64,000 nucleotides of DNA, taken from positions 16,626,501 to 16,690,500 of the forward strand of contig OW285190.1 in assembly GCA_935421135.1 (NCBI GenBank), in the 5' to 3' direction. This document shows, piece after piece, positions 51,194-62,323 of the stretch; the first letter of the stretch is position 1; each line of letters begins with the position of its first letter. The DNA comes from Bugulina stolonifera (lineage: Eukaryota > Bryozoa > Gymnolaemata > Cheilostomatida > Bugulidae). A model generated the notes under the pieces. It made no database searches. It worked only from the letters and a program-made list of their open reading frames with translations, and was not told where the DNA came from. The translations under genes and the position numbers were made by a program.

Positions 51194-53779
51194 TTTTACT
51201 GTGATATCTTCTTCAGTTAATTAATTTTCTTTCTAAAATTTCAAGAATTAAAATTGTAAAAATTTAACATAAGACTGTGCTTCACTAATAAGAATTAATA
51301 TACTACATGTATACATATTTACATGTATATCCATGGTGTTATATAGTCAGTCATAGATTATTAAAAACTGCAACCTAATGATTTGATTATTACTGTATCA
51401 TACGTAAAATATATATTTGAAAGCTCTTAACGCATGTATACCGCATACTGCAGAGCTACAAATGTTGCACAAGTAATTTCAGTGATTTGTCTATTGTCAA
51501 TTCAGTTACTATTTTCTCCAATGTATATCCTACTGTAAGTTTAAATTCTATCATATTGAAATTCAATTCCATGACAAATACTACAACTGTATGATAGTCA
51601 ACAGTTTTTTTTACAAAGATGGCAGCATAAATTCGTAGCAGTGCTTGTATGCTTGCATGCTTATATACATTCTGTGGATATACCTGTATGTTTATGCATA
51701 AAGCCTAGTAACATACCTTTATGCAAAACATCAAGGCATAAACACCTGCTATATTATACTCGTATTTAGACACACAATTGCTACACTTGCCTGTTCTGTT
51801 TCTGCGTCTTGCCTCTCTGCTGCCGACTAGTGATGGTGCAGTCATAGCTGCCTGTTATATAGCAACTCTCTTTCGATAAGAGGCTTAAGCATTCTGCTAA
51901 ATATATAATACCTTAATAGAGTTAATACTTGTAATTTATAAATTGAATACTCCACCAAGGTTAATGTGCGCACCCAATGCTCCTATATTGTATAGCACCA
52001 TTATTTGTATAAAGTTTACATTGAAATAGTAGAATTTTGTTTATTCATTATAACTTGGCTTACACTCCTTGTGTGGAAATTATACATGTAACGTTCAGTA
52101 TTTAGTGTTCAGCTATCTGTTGAATAAGTACTATAAAATTCAATCTGAAAGTCATAGCAGTGCACCATATACTGTATAGAGTGCTTACAGTGAACCTACA
52201 TGTAGGCTATAGTCTACAATCCCTCAATGCCTTATGTTATTCACATGAACATGTTATAGCCTGTTGAATTTTCCCCTTTCCATATCATATTTGTGGCCTT
52301 CAGTATCTGTACTGTAGGATTTGGAAAGCTGCACAGCCAATAGTCCATAGGAACAGTTGTTAGTAGTAGCAAGGCAAGTTGAATGTGAAACAATAATTGG
52401 AGCTTACATTACAGGTACATGTACACCTACGCATACATGTACAAGGATTAGTGTTTCAGTATTATGGGAAGAGTTATCCTCTCTCTTTCTCTTACCTCAG
52501 CTATATCAAGCTTTTAGCTTTTTAACGATAGCTAGCCCCATATATATATAGAGATTTATCCTTTATCATGCAATCTCTCGTAGCCATTTAATTTTTAAAC
52601 CACACAGCAAATTTTATACGACTAGAAATTTATTGATTAGTTTGGTGGGTAACAGCCAATATTTATTGAGCCAATGGCTAATCCTACAATTATAGCAGAG
52701 ATTAATAAACTGGCAATCTGGTAATCAAACCTAGCAACACCACCATCCTAATATAATTAGGTGTCCATATACATGTATATGTACATACACGTGTACAAGC
52801 ACATGTACATGTACATGTGCATGTGCTTGTACATGTGCATGTGCATGTGCATGTACATGTGTATGTACATGTACATGTGCATGTGCATTTACATTTACAT
52901 GTTTAGGGTGTCACAATGCATTGTATACACCAGTTCATAACTAAGGGGGACATTGAGTGTCTGCTGGCTACCTGTTACAGCTGTAGACAATAATAGAATG
53001 CTTTCTAAGTTAAAGTATTAACTCACCATAGGCCAGGTAATATTTCTATATACAACCTTGTTAAGCCAGAAGAGATAAAGACTGTTTATGGGTAACCCCT
53101 GGTTACCAGACAGGAATTATACACTTTGCCATTTTCATGTTACCTAGCAACTCCACTCCTTATTCAACAGCTTTTCTTATAACATTATACTTATAATGAT
53201 TTGAATAGTAACACACCTGAATTCCATAATCTGTCTGTCTTGAGAATTTAGTCTAAGTTAGAATTAGTTTAGTTCGCTAAACTTTAAACAACAATAATCC
53301 GTTGTTCATTTATTATAGTTCTAATGTCTCTTACCATTATTGAGTTATTATAATATGCAATAATTCACACTAGGGGTGCCTGAACTATTTATCATACATG
53401 TAGATTATTGTATAGCATAGGTACTAGGTAAGTGCTATAGTAATTTGCTACCCACAGAAACTGATGAACCCCTATAATTAATAGTACTTAGTCTATAATT
53501 AATAGTACTTAGTCTAGGCTTTGAAGTTACAACTCTGCTTATCCTGGTATTCTCAATGTTTTCTATTATCTATAAAAAGCGCTCTGAAACTCTTTCCACA
53601 AAAACAACAACAGAGTGTATTAATGCTTTTCCACTTTGCTATTACAATTATGTCGCCAATAGAAGCAATTGGAGAGCAAATATTTGTGAGCTATAGTCTA
53701 GAAGACAAACATAATATAAATATAATGAGAACAAAAATATACTAGTGACTCCAAATCATGTTTTAAGTTTAAAATGAAG
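51194..53779. other. Intergenic, no confident gene
   Basis: Upstream region of the Ly6-type gene. It holds a TACATG/TGCATG repeat at about 52764-52905, one copy of the dispersed AGTTATCCTCTC motif at 52471-52486, and a 20-base direct duplication (AATTAATAGTACTTAGTCT) at about 53478-53517. Confidence 0.4.
52764..52905. repeat. TACATG/TGCATG microsatellite
   Basis: Alternating TACATG and TGCATG hexamers with TGCTTG variants. Confidence 0.9.
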
Positions 53780-55057
53780 TTATTGTGCAATCCTATTTCC
53801 TATCTTCATTGATGAGTTGTGTGAATAAGACATTAGTGATTCTAGAAGCATAGTTTTTGGCGGTGGGCTGTAAGGATACACACAATTACATGATCGAGAG
53901 AGTTTGACTTTGATTGGGTTGAATATCTTGTAGCCTTCTCTGCTACAGTATCCAGTGTATTGGAGTATGATGTGTTCTTCTTCATTAGACTGTACAATTC
54001 CAGGGGCGGTGCCCTTCCTACCCACACTTATCTCGCATGAGCTACCACTACAGCAAGGGTAGTTATGCAGGGTAGTTGGAAATATTTCCTTAGCCTTAGG
54101 TTTACTTGTGTTTACCTGCAGAATCTGTGAGAACCTGCGAAAATAACCAGCAAGTCTTTTAGTGCGGCTATAACATAACGTAATGATATTAAAATTTGGC
54201 ACTTCGTAAAAATATCAAAGCAGCATAATCTTTAAAATTGTTGTACAATTATTTACTGAAAAGCTTATAATTCTGACTTTTCCGTTTTATTTGTACTCCA
54301 AAGAAATTTTGAGTAAGCAATATCAGATTACTGCAGAAAAACTGTGGTCCAATAACATGTTAAACTCAGATGTTAATCTAGATAAAGCTGACTGGAATAC
54401 TGCTCATGTTCACATGAAGCAGTCAAAGTTTGTGATAAAACTTGTTTCTAGAATTGGGAATTTTTGTTCTGATTGTATTGTTAAATAATAAAGCAAGATA
54501 CATTTTTAGTTTTTTAATTATATTCCTAATCTTTTGATGTTTGTCTTGGCTTGCTGGGTACAATCTATTTAGTTTTATGGATAATATAATGCAATACTTC
54601 AATATTATAATACTTATAATATAATTATATAATTGTATTAATAATAATAAATACATTGTATGTTAAATACAGGATCCCATTCACTATGGCATATGAGATA
54701 CCAAACGTGCTGAAATTACTGTACGTTGTGCTCGAATCATTATACATTACTTGAATGAAGCGGTGCTCACCAGAGCGTCTGAGCTCTCTGCCGGTTCAGT
54801 GGTAGACTGCGTCGTAACTCTTCTCTGACATCACAATCAGCAGTTCGTGTCGAAACAGTTTCATACATAAAGAGATCGATAAGGTCAATGACCTTCAGCT
54901 CTTTTTTGGCAATTTTGTTCCATAAATTCTTTTCCAAATGTAAGCGGTGCTGAAGAGTGTGGTCACTTGGTCTCTCACATTCCTCCAGTTTTCCTACATT
55001 AGCAGCTAGAGTTTTGACTATGAAGAAGAGTAGAGCTATAAACGTGTAGAAGTACAT
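53780..55057 (-). CDS. Secreted cysteine-rich protein, cystine-knot/IL-17-like
   Basis: Two exons, 55057-54771 and 54134-53780, join in phase 2 into 213 residues. A clear signal peptide (MYFYTFIALLFFIVKTLAA) starts the chain, so the product is secreted. A charged helical N-terminal part carries two Cys (EECERP, TADCDV). The C-terminal part has a compact Cys pattern: YPCCSGSSCEI, GYCSREGY, then KVKLSRSCNCVYPY. The ending V-x(4-6)-C-x-C-V-x-P after a lone Cys recalls the last strands of IL-17, and also of PDGF/VEGF-type knots. The CC-x4-C before it recalls PDGF/VEGF more. I cannot assign a family; function as a cytokine or growth factor is an inference. The start codon is the first ATG before the signal peptide. 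Confidence 0.75.
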
Positions 55058-56239
55058 GGCATGTAGTATGTTATTTCAAACTGACAAGCTGCTGCAAGGA
55101 TGCTATGGTTTTGATTATGATCTTAAGAAAGGTTTCCTATTTATATAGAGAGCACTTTACGTCACTGGTTGTCACCTGTTGGTATTTCCTTAACGTGACA
55201 TCAAGGTAATGTGATCTCATAGACCAATTAGATTCTAACAATTAACAATATCTATTGGTAAAATCAGAATCCCAAAATATTTTCCTGAGTTAGATTGTAC
55301 TTTGTATCATAACGCTTTAGTTCCTCTTGTTATTCCATTTACGACTTGTTTAAAGCCAAAATTCAGTTTCAAATAACCTACACTAATACACCCTACCATG
55401 GCACCATTAATATAATATTGTACCTACAACATTATTGGTTGCTTCAGCGCTAAGGAGATAAGCCTTGAGAACGAGCATAAAAAGACTGCGGTCACCAGCA
55501 TGTCATCTCATGTCCACTCCGAACATGCTCCAACTTTTCCTCTGCAACTGTCGGTTTTATGAACTATAAAAACGGCAATGGTTTTGGTAAATACACATTG
55601 TACTTATGTGTACTTACATTGTAAATAAATACTAACTGTAGTATATAATTATTATTACACAAGAAGTGGCTGTGCTTCCAGCAGCTGCAATGAGTAAATA
55701 GTTCAGCATTCAGTTTGCTGAATCAAAAACATTGACACATTTGTCTAATGTGATTGCAACATAACCATTGCCGAGAGCTTTCCAAAACCCAACCTCAAAC
55801 ATAGTCTAATAAACTCTAGATAGGAAGAGTATTGTTTTGGTACACAGTAAAGCGCTGTGACCACTAATTCTGCATCTTCAAAAGTATAGCTGTCACATTT
55901 ACATCCACAAGACAAGCAGTAACAGATAGTTAAAGTACACTTGGAATAACTTAAATTGCTGTATTGCTTGACCAATACTCAAACTTCTCATCATTTAAGA
56001 GTTATATTCTCTTGATAGCCATTGTCAGAGTTATGTAGGCCAAGAATAGAAATGGTAGATAGTACATGTTACATTATGCTCAGTTTTTACAGTTTTTTCT
56101 CATCTATTTATTTATCACTTCGATTGATTAGGAGCTCCTGCCAAAAGTACCAATTGCCATAATTATTTGCTAAAATTTTTCATAAATAATGTACACACAT
56201 GTAGTATGTATGTGAAGTTTCTAGCTTGAGTTTTATGAA
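55058..56239. other. Intergenic, no confident gene
   Basis: Promoter side of the cysteine-rich gene. A 76-residue Cys-rich open frame at 55745-55975 (minus) has no signal peptide, partner exon or known motif, so I do not call it a gene. Confidence 0.35.
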
Positions 56240-56983
56240 AGTTCTGTCAATAATCTGTTGATGGATCTTAAACTAAATTGACTCAATAAATTTTGGAAAG
56301 ACAATTACATGACTCAGGCCTGATCCCTACGCAGCCTGGGTTTCCAAACTATTACTGCATTGTTCATGGATGAGGTATGACTATCTTTGTCTTTACTCAT
56401 TTCATAGTTTTGATTGGATGATGGACTCATTTCCTTATTATCATGACAATGCAAACTGTATGGGTGGGTGGGGGGGGGGGGGGGAAGTAAATTGCTGTGA
56501 TTGATATTTGATGCTTTAACCACCTACAATTATAATACAAGTGTATACCATCATAAAAGGTTTGCTAGGTACATACAATGTACATGTACATGACCATGTA
56601 CTAAACCTCTATAATAGAGGTTTAGTACATGGTCATGTACATGTACATTGTATGTACCTAGCAAACCTTTTATGATGGTATACACTTGTATTATAATTGT
56701 AGGTGGTTAAAGCATCAAATATCAATCACAGCAATTTACTTCCCCCCCCCCCCACCCACCCATACAGTTTGCATTGTCATGATAATAAGGAAATGAGTCC
56801 ATCATCCAATCAAAACTATGAAATGAGTAAAGACAAAGATAGTCATACCTCATCCATGAACAATGCAGTAATAGTTTGGAAACCCAGGCTGCGTAGGGAT
56901 CAGGCCTGAGTCATGTAATTGTCTTTCCAAAATTTATTGAGTCAATTTAGTTTAAGATCCATCAACAGATTATTGACAGAACT
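56240..56983. repeat. 744-bp near-perfect palindrome
   Basis: Left arm 56240-56612 and right arm 56614-56983 are reverse complements around a single-base centre at 56613. The only difference I see is 3 bases in a poly-G/poly-C run (left about 56465-56484, right about 56742-56753). Both arms therefore carry the same 69-70-residue open frame in mirror orientation. There is effectively no spacer. Confidence 0.95.
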
Positions 56984-57319
56984 AATTATAATTATTAGTA
57001 CATATAAATCCTAGACTGTGGACCAAAGAAAAGTTAGTCTGGGTTCTGACAATGGGTAGTAGAATTGCTGTTGATAGATTTAGCTATTTAAGCTACATGT
57101 AGGTTCTATCTAGCAAAGGCCTACAGAATTAAAAATCCATATTAATCAGGGGAACAAAACTCTCAAATTTGTCAAGAGAAAATCTTGTACTTTCCTCTAT
57201 GTTACTCCAGTTATAACGACAAACGAACAAAATAATTATTTTGACAGAGTCAGAAGTTGATGAAGTACATAATATGGACTGTGGCCAAGTCAAACCCTGC
57301 GGCACTCTATTTAATAAAG

Positions 57320-57545
57320 CAAGGTAACCATAGAGGAGTGCAGTCGGTTCAATGCGCAGAGCTGCTCTCCAGCTAAGCTATGCTGAGCTGGTGTAGTGGG
57401 AATGTGTCCGGTCCACTGTGCTAGCTGTAAAGGCCGTGAATTCAAACTCCAGTCAAGAATGAGTCATTTGCACAGATGTGGAACCAAGTCTCTGACTACT
57501 TAACGCTAAATTCCTTGCAAAAGGTGAGACCATAGATAAAATGCA
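57320..57545 (+). mobile_element. tRNA-derived SINE
   Basis: GAGCTGGTGTAGTGGGAATG matches the A-box region of the SINE at 1.8 kb, and GTGAATTCAAACTCC is its decayed B box. The tail AAGTCTCTGACT...AATTCCTTGCAAAA is shared. Orientation is plus, opposite to the 1.8-kb copy. Confidence 0.7.
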
Positions 57546-59513
57546 TTATGTAACACTGTCTGTAATTGGTCGAGGCGTATTTAGTCGTAACCACTTTACA
57601 CATCTACTCTACTGTAGAACTGAAAGGCCAAAGATGCCACTCTGATTTATATGGTCATTTACTTGAGTTCTGTTCCCAGAAAATGTGTTACTAGTATATT
57701 ATACTAAAGGAGCTTATTGATTGGCTAAGATATCATCAAAAATTAAAAATAACTTCACAAAGTTCTATTGTGTTTTGGCTTTGTGGAATTTTTCATTTCA
57801 GGACATTTAGCTACAAGTAGAACAGGAAATACTTCGAACTTCTGAGATGAACATAATAAACATATAGATTGGTATTCAAATGAATAACCTCATTGATTTT
57901 ATTATCTATTGTCACCTTGGATTGCGCATGGAACAAATTGCACAATTATTAAGTCTGTTAATTCAACCAAACTGCAGGTTTCATTCTGAAAAGTGAGGCA
58001 TCAATGTTCTATTATAGTCAGTAGGCAGCATGCAGGCAGAAAGCTTTCCTTATTAATGAATTAATAAAAAAATTTAAATTGTATTTGGTGCACCAATGCT
58101 AAAGGTATGCTCTACTACAGTTATTATAACAATAATCACAGGTACATTATCTCACCTATGTGAAAATACTTGGCATTACTGTTGATTCTGGCCTGGCTGC
58201 TAATTACCTCCTTAGTTTGGTACCAGAGCCTTGACATAGCGACTAGCTTTAAACAAAGATTTCTCTCCATATCTACCTACTGGCCATGGGGCAGTGAATG
58301 TGTAGTATCTAGAGTCATGTGCAGGTCATTGGTCTAGCACTTGTGTATTTTGCTATATGTGAGGAGTCCCAGAGTCTCATATCGTCTGCTAAAAATATAT
58401 TCCTACCACACATAATATTTGTAAATTTTTTCATTGTGCCATACTTTTAGCTGTCCAATGTACATTACTAATACATGTAAAGATCTGTGGATGCAAGTTA
58501 CTGCCACGCCATCTAGCATGTACTCTGGTGTGAAATATTCTACATTATTTACACCATACTAGTTTAAACCTCCAAAATAATTCATTAATGTGACTTAACA
58601 TCATTGTTGAATTAGTAACATTGCCGAACTTCATTGCAGTTCAGAGTTGTGCTCTCCTGCTGTGAAACTTAAGAGAGAATAACTTCAGTTTTTGTTTGAA
58701 AATCTGCTTTATACCATTATAATACATGTAGTAAAGTAAAGGTTTTCTTCTATTGTATTAGAGTCTTCATTCATACATGCTACATGTAGTATTGCAGCAA
58801 TTATGATTGTAGTTTGGGTAGATATGCTTTGCATTCGGACATTATTTATTACATGATGAATATTATTGAACTTGGATCTTTCATAAAACTTACCAACGCT
58901 GTTTGATGATGGATTGCTGTCTACAGCAGTACACTTCTTCCATTTCTAATCACACTTTATAAGCAAACTTTGGCAGACCCAGTCTTATCTTAGTTGCCAG
59001 TAGGTCCAAAGCACCATGCGAATATTTGACAAAATAGTGGAGGCAATTCCTCAATCGCAATCCACAGTTTTATCCACCAAATACATGTAGTATTACCATT
59101 GGCTCTGGGTTTAAACACCAGTTTCCCTACCCCAGTGTCAACTATATGTAAATTTATGATATCAAAGTGTACCATGTTTTGTATTATCCTTCTATACACA
59201 TTGCATGCATATAATAGTGCTAGTCTTCATACATTGTAGATGTGGGCGTGATCCAAAGCATACTAGTATTGGTAATTCGATATAAAAATTTACTTTAAAT
59301 CCGTTTGACAAATAGTTAATTATTGATTGCTTCTATTTGTTAGTTAATATTTCCCCTTGCTAAAGTTACAGCAATGACTGCTGTTGTTATGTAATTAAAA
59401 GGGGTAGCTAACTATTTTATTGATTCAACTTAATATTTCTCATTCATTGCTTCAAATCTACTGTCTGCGTATTTTCTAATCAGAGAAGCATGAACATACT
59501 TTCACTGAAATAC
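57546..59513. other. Intergenic, no gene seen
   Basis: AT-rich with many short frames but none with a known motif. A copy of the dispersed motif (AGAGAGAATAACTTC) is at 58672-58686, with an inverted relative at 58642-58657. Confidence 0.35.
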
Positions 59514-60247
59514 TGTGGTGGAAAGGCCGATCCACCTGGCATCAAGGCCGACTTATGCCGAGGTCATCAAGAGGACTATCTCACCCAGACACTTTCATTC
59601 AGCCCTGAGTGACTCTAAACATTCATAAAATTGTATTCGGCGATGTTTATCTCAGCTGATCATGTAGATATTAATGTACTAACGATCTCTAAGCCATTTA
59701 GCCTTATTGTAAATATGCTGGTTTTCACACATAATGTCTTTTACATGGTTATAAGCTTCTTTTGTAATGGCCGACCCTTTTTTGGTCAGACCTCGGCCTT
59801 TTTGCCGCCATATTGTTCCTTAATACCCATTGCCAATACTATATCGTCCCATCCGATACTTTATCGAGCATTTTACCGGAACTTCCGCCAGATACTGATT
59901 TAGTATATAAGTAAGCTCATTTTGCTATGCTATTCAGTTGTTGATCAGGCTTTAATAAAGTCACATCTATCAACTCAACTCTACAGAGTCTTCTCTCTGC
60001 GAGAGGTAGTTCCAGCCTTGGTCCCTTTAGACCATTAGCCCGAACTCATCCTCGTTAAGACATGCACTTTCATCTACTCTTTCATGAGTATCAACATCGG
60101 GCCTACGCACAGGATACAACACTAAGTGGTTACATAACTGTTCACTCTTTATGTAATGCTGGAAGTACACCTTGGTCGACCACTCCCAAGCACTTCCCAC
60201 ACCCGTGCCGTCATCGGCACCCATGTGTCTTAGCAGAAAACATTACA
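59514..60247 (+). mobile_element. Probable solo LTR
   Basis: The segment starts TGTGGTGG and ends CATTACA (TGT...ACA). It is flanked by a 4-base direct repeat ATAC (59510-59513 and 60248-60251). Inside are a TATA box (TATATAA at 59904) and, 50 bases on, an AATAAA signal (59954), the U3-R order of a retrotransposon LTR. It is richer in GC than its surroundings. No gag/pol frame lies beside it, so a solo LTR is likeliest; the ends are inferred from the short flanking repeat. Confidence 0.45.
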
Positions 60248-61601
60248 ATACTTTTTGGCTTAATATACATGTAGCTTTCAAGTAACTATTAACCATTTGG
60301 ATATTGCACTCTGCTTAGCAGCAAATGTGCATGGGCATGTGCAGCGCCAAATTTATAATCTAATTGCATAAAATTTTACTTCCAATAGTTTAAATATACC
60401 TATAATGTCTATCTATATACATACATTGCAAAAACTTTTGAACGTCATTATACATGTACATGTACATGTATATCGCTGATAGTGTGGATTTAAATTTGCA
60501 ATGGTCTCTCAGCCCGAACTTGTACATTATGTCAAATTGGTTTTCGCCCATTTGGCTGTCACATATCCAAGATGTCTGATCTTTACTAGAGAAGCAACTG
60601 GTAGGGAACTTGTCTTAGTTAGTAGTGCTGCATGATACTATACTTGGGTCGATGCATTTGCAATCTACATGGGGATTGTATGCTCTAAGAAATAGGTAAG
60701 TTTTATTGTAGCCCAAGCTTAGAGAAATCCTATATATTGGTGTGAAGCTGCTTATTCATGTAAAGTTGAAATAGGCCTATAGGTAATACAGCTAGCTTAT
60801 CACAGTGTAAAAAATACTAGCATTCTCTGCTTATGAGGGTTAATAGATTAGTTTTTGAACATACGTGTACATAGTATTACATGCGGCAAGTGGATAGTCC
60901 ACACTGGGTACATACACATACTGAGAGGTTAACAGTTTCATAGAAAACAGTGCGGGAGAAACAGAAGCAATTAGTAAATTCAGTGTACTGCTTACAGTAC
61001 ACTGCTTGTACAATTTTAAAATGCAAGCGTGCGTAACTGCTAGTATTATTTGTTTACCTGGTGTCATGACGACAACTGAAATCAAAAATGGAATAGGTCA
61101 CTTGGGAGTGAATGCTATCGATGGCAAAACATTTGTATAATAGCTTGTTTGAACAATCACAAGCGCATGACTGTAACATACTTACTACATATTACACACC
61201 ACTTTGCATAGTAAAAGCTCTCTAGAATGCTTTTCATTTTTTTCAGCACACTTGCAAATTCTCCTGATTTAGACAGATACTCCAGATTTTGAGACCCTGC
61301 TCCCACTTTGGTAAAAGCTTCCTATTTCATCCTGATATTTACTGAATTCATGGCTTCTAACACAAAAGCTAACCAATCCAATGAATATAATTCCAATGGG
61401 CAAAGCAATGGTGTTTTGTGACCCCAGCTACTAAAAAAATCCTTCAAAACACTGCTTAGTTGGTGCAGGTGGAGTCATGGATCATGATGTTAGAAAGCAC
61501 ATTTTTAAGCTTGACTCCATCCTTCCTATTTGGAGCAGCAAAACATGGCATGTACACTGTCTGTTAGTCAGTCACAAACTATGGAACTACTCCCACTTGT
61601 G

Positions 61602-61870
61602 TACCTCCTGACCATTTACCTACTGACCATTTACCTACTGACCATTTGCCTACTGACCATTTACCTACTGACCATTTACCTACTGACCATTTACCTACTG
61701 ACCATTTGCCTACTGACCATTTACCTACTGACCATTCACCTACTGACCATTCACCTACTGATCATTTACATACTGACCATTTACTTACTGACCCATTTAC
61801 CTACTGACCATTTACCTACTGACCATTACCTACTGATCATTCACCTACTGACCATTTACCTACTGACCAT
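61602..61870. repeat. 15-bp minisatellite
   Basis: About 17 copies of CTACTGACCATTTAC. The period is a multiple of three, so one frame stays open as a Leu-Leu-Thr-Ile-Tyr repeat. Confidence 0.97.
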
Positions 61871-62224
61871 GCTTGCAGACTAGATCATCTTCACTGATGC
61901 GTGAAGAGAACATTATTGCTCCATGTACAGCTCTGCCGTTTCTCCACTCTGAATAAAATATAGACTTTTCTAGAACCCTTTATTTTTCGCCATTAACCGT
62001 CAATAAATAATGAGAAGTAAAAACAGTTTTGAACTAAAAACAACGTTTGAATAATCTAATTTTCGAAAGAAGAAGAGAGAGCTCAATTTAGTAAAATACT
62101 TGAACTGGCAGCCATCACAAAATATATCCATTTGCTATTTATAATTGAAGAGATTTATAGGCTAACTAGAATTTTATCTTATAGGCTCGGCCTTCTGTAT
62201 ATCTAAAAATATGTAGACGGTGTT

Positions 62225-62323
62225 GGTAACTAAGCATGTACAACCATTAGCTAGTGATAACTAAAATGTGCAGCCATTGGTTAGTGGTAACTAAAATGTG
62301 CAGCCATTGGCTAGTGGCAACTA
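62225..62323. repeat. 30-bp tandem repeat
   Basis: Three diverged copies of a 30-base unit around ATGTGCAGCCATTGGCTAGT. Confidence 0.85.

Noticed and set aside
56314..56909. Two mirror-image 68-69-residue proteins
   Set aside because: The same sequence on both palindrome arms, with a poly-Pro from a C/G homopolymer. No coding signature or known motif.
58990..59199. 69-residue minus-strand frame (IWWIKLWIAIEELPP)
   Set aside because: No partner exon, signal peptide or known family; probably chance.
61530..61883. 117-residue frame of Leu-Leu-Thr-Ile-Tyr repeats
   Set aside because: It is the 15-bp minisatellite read in its one open frame.
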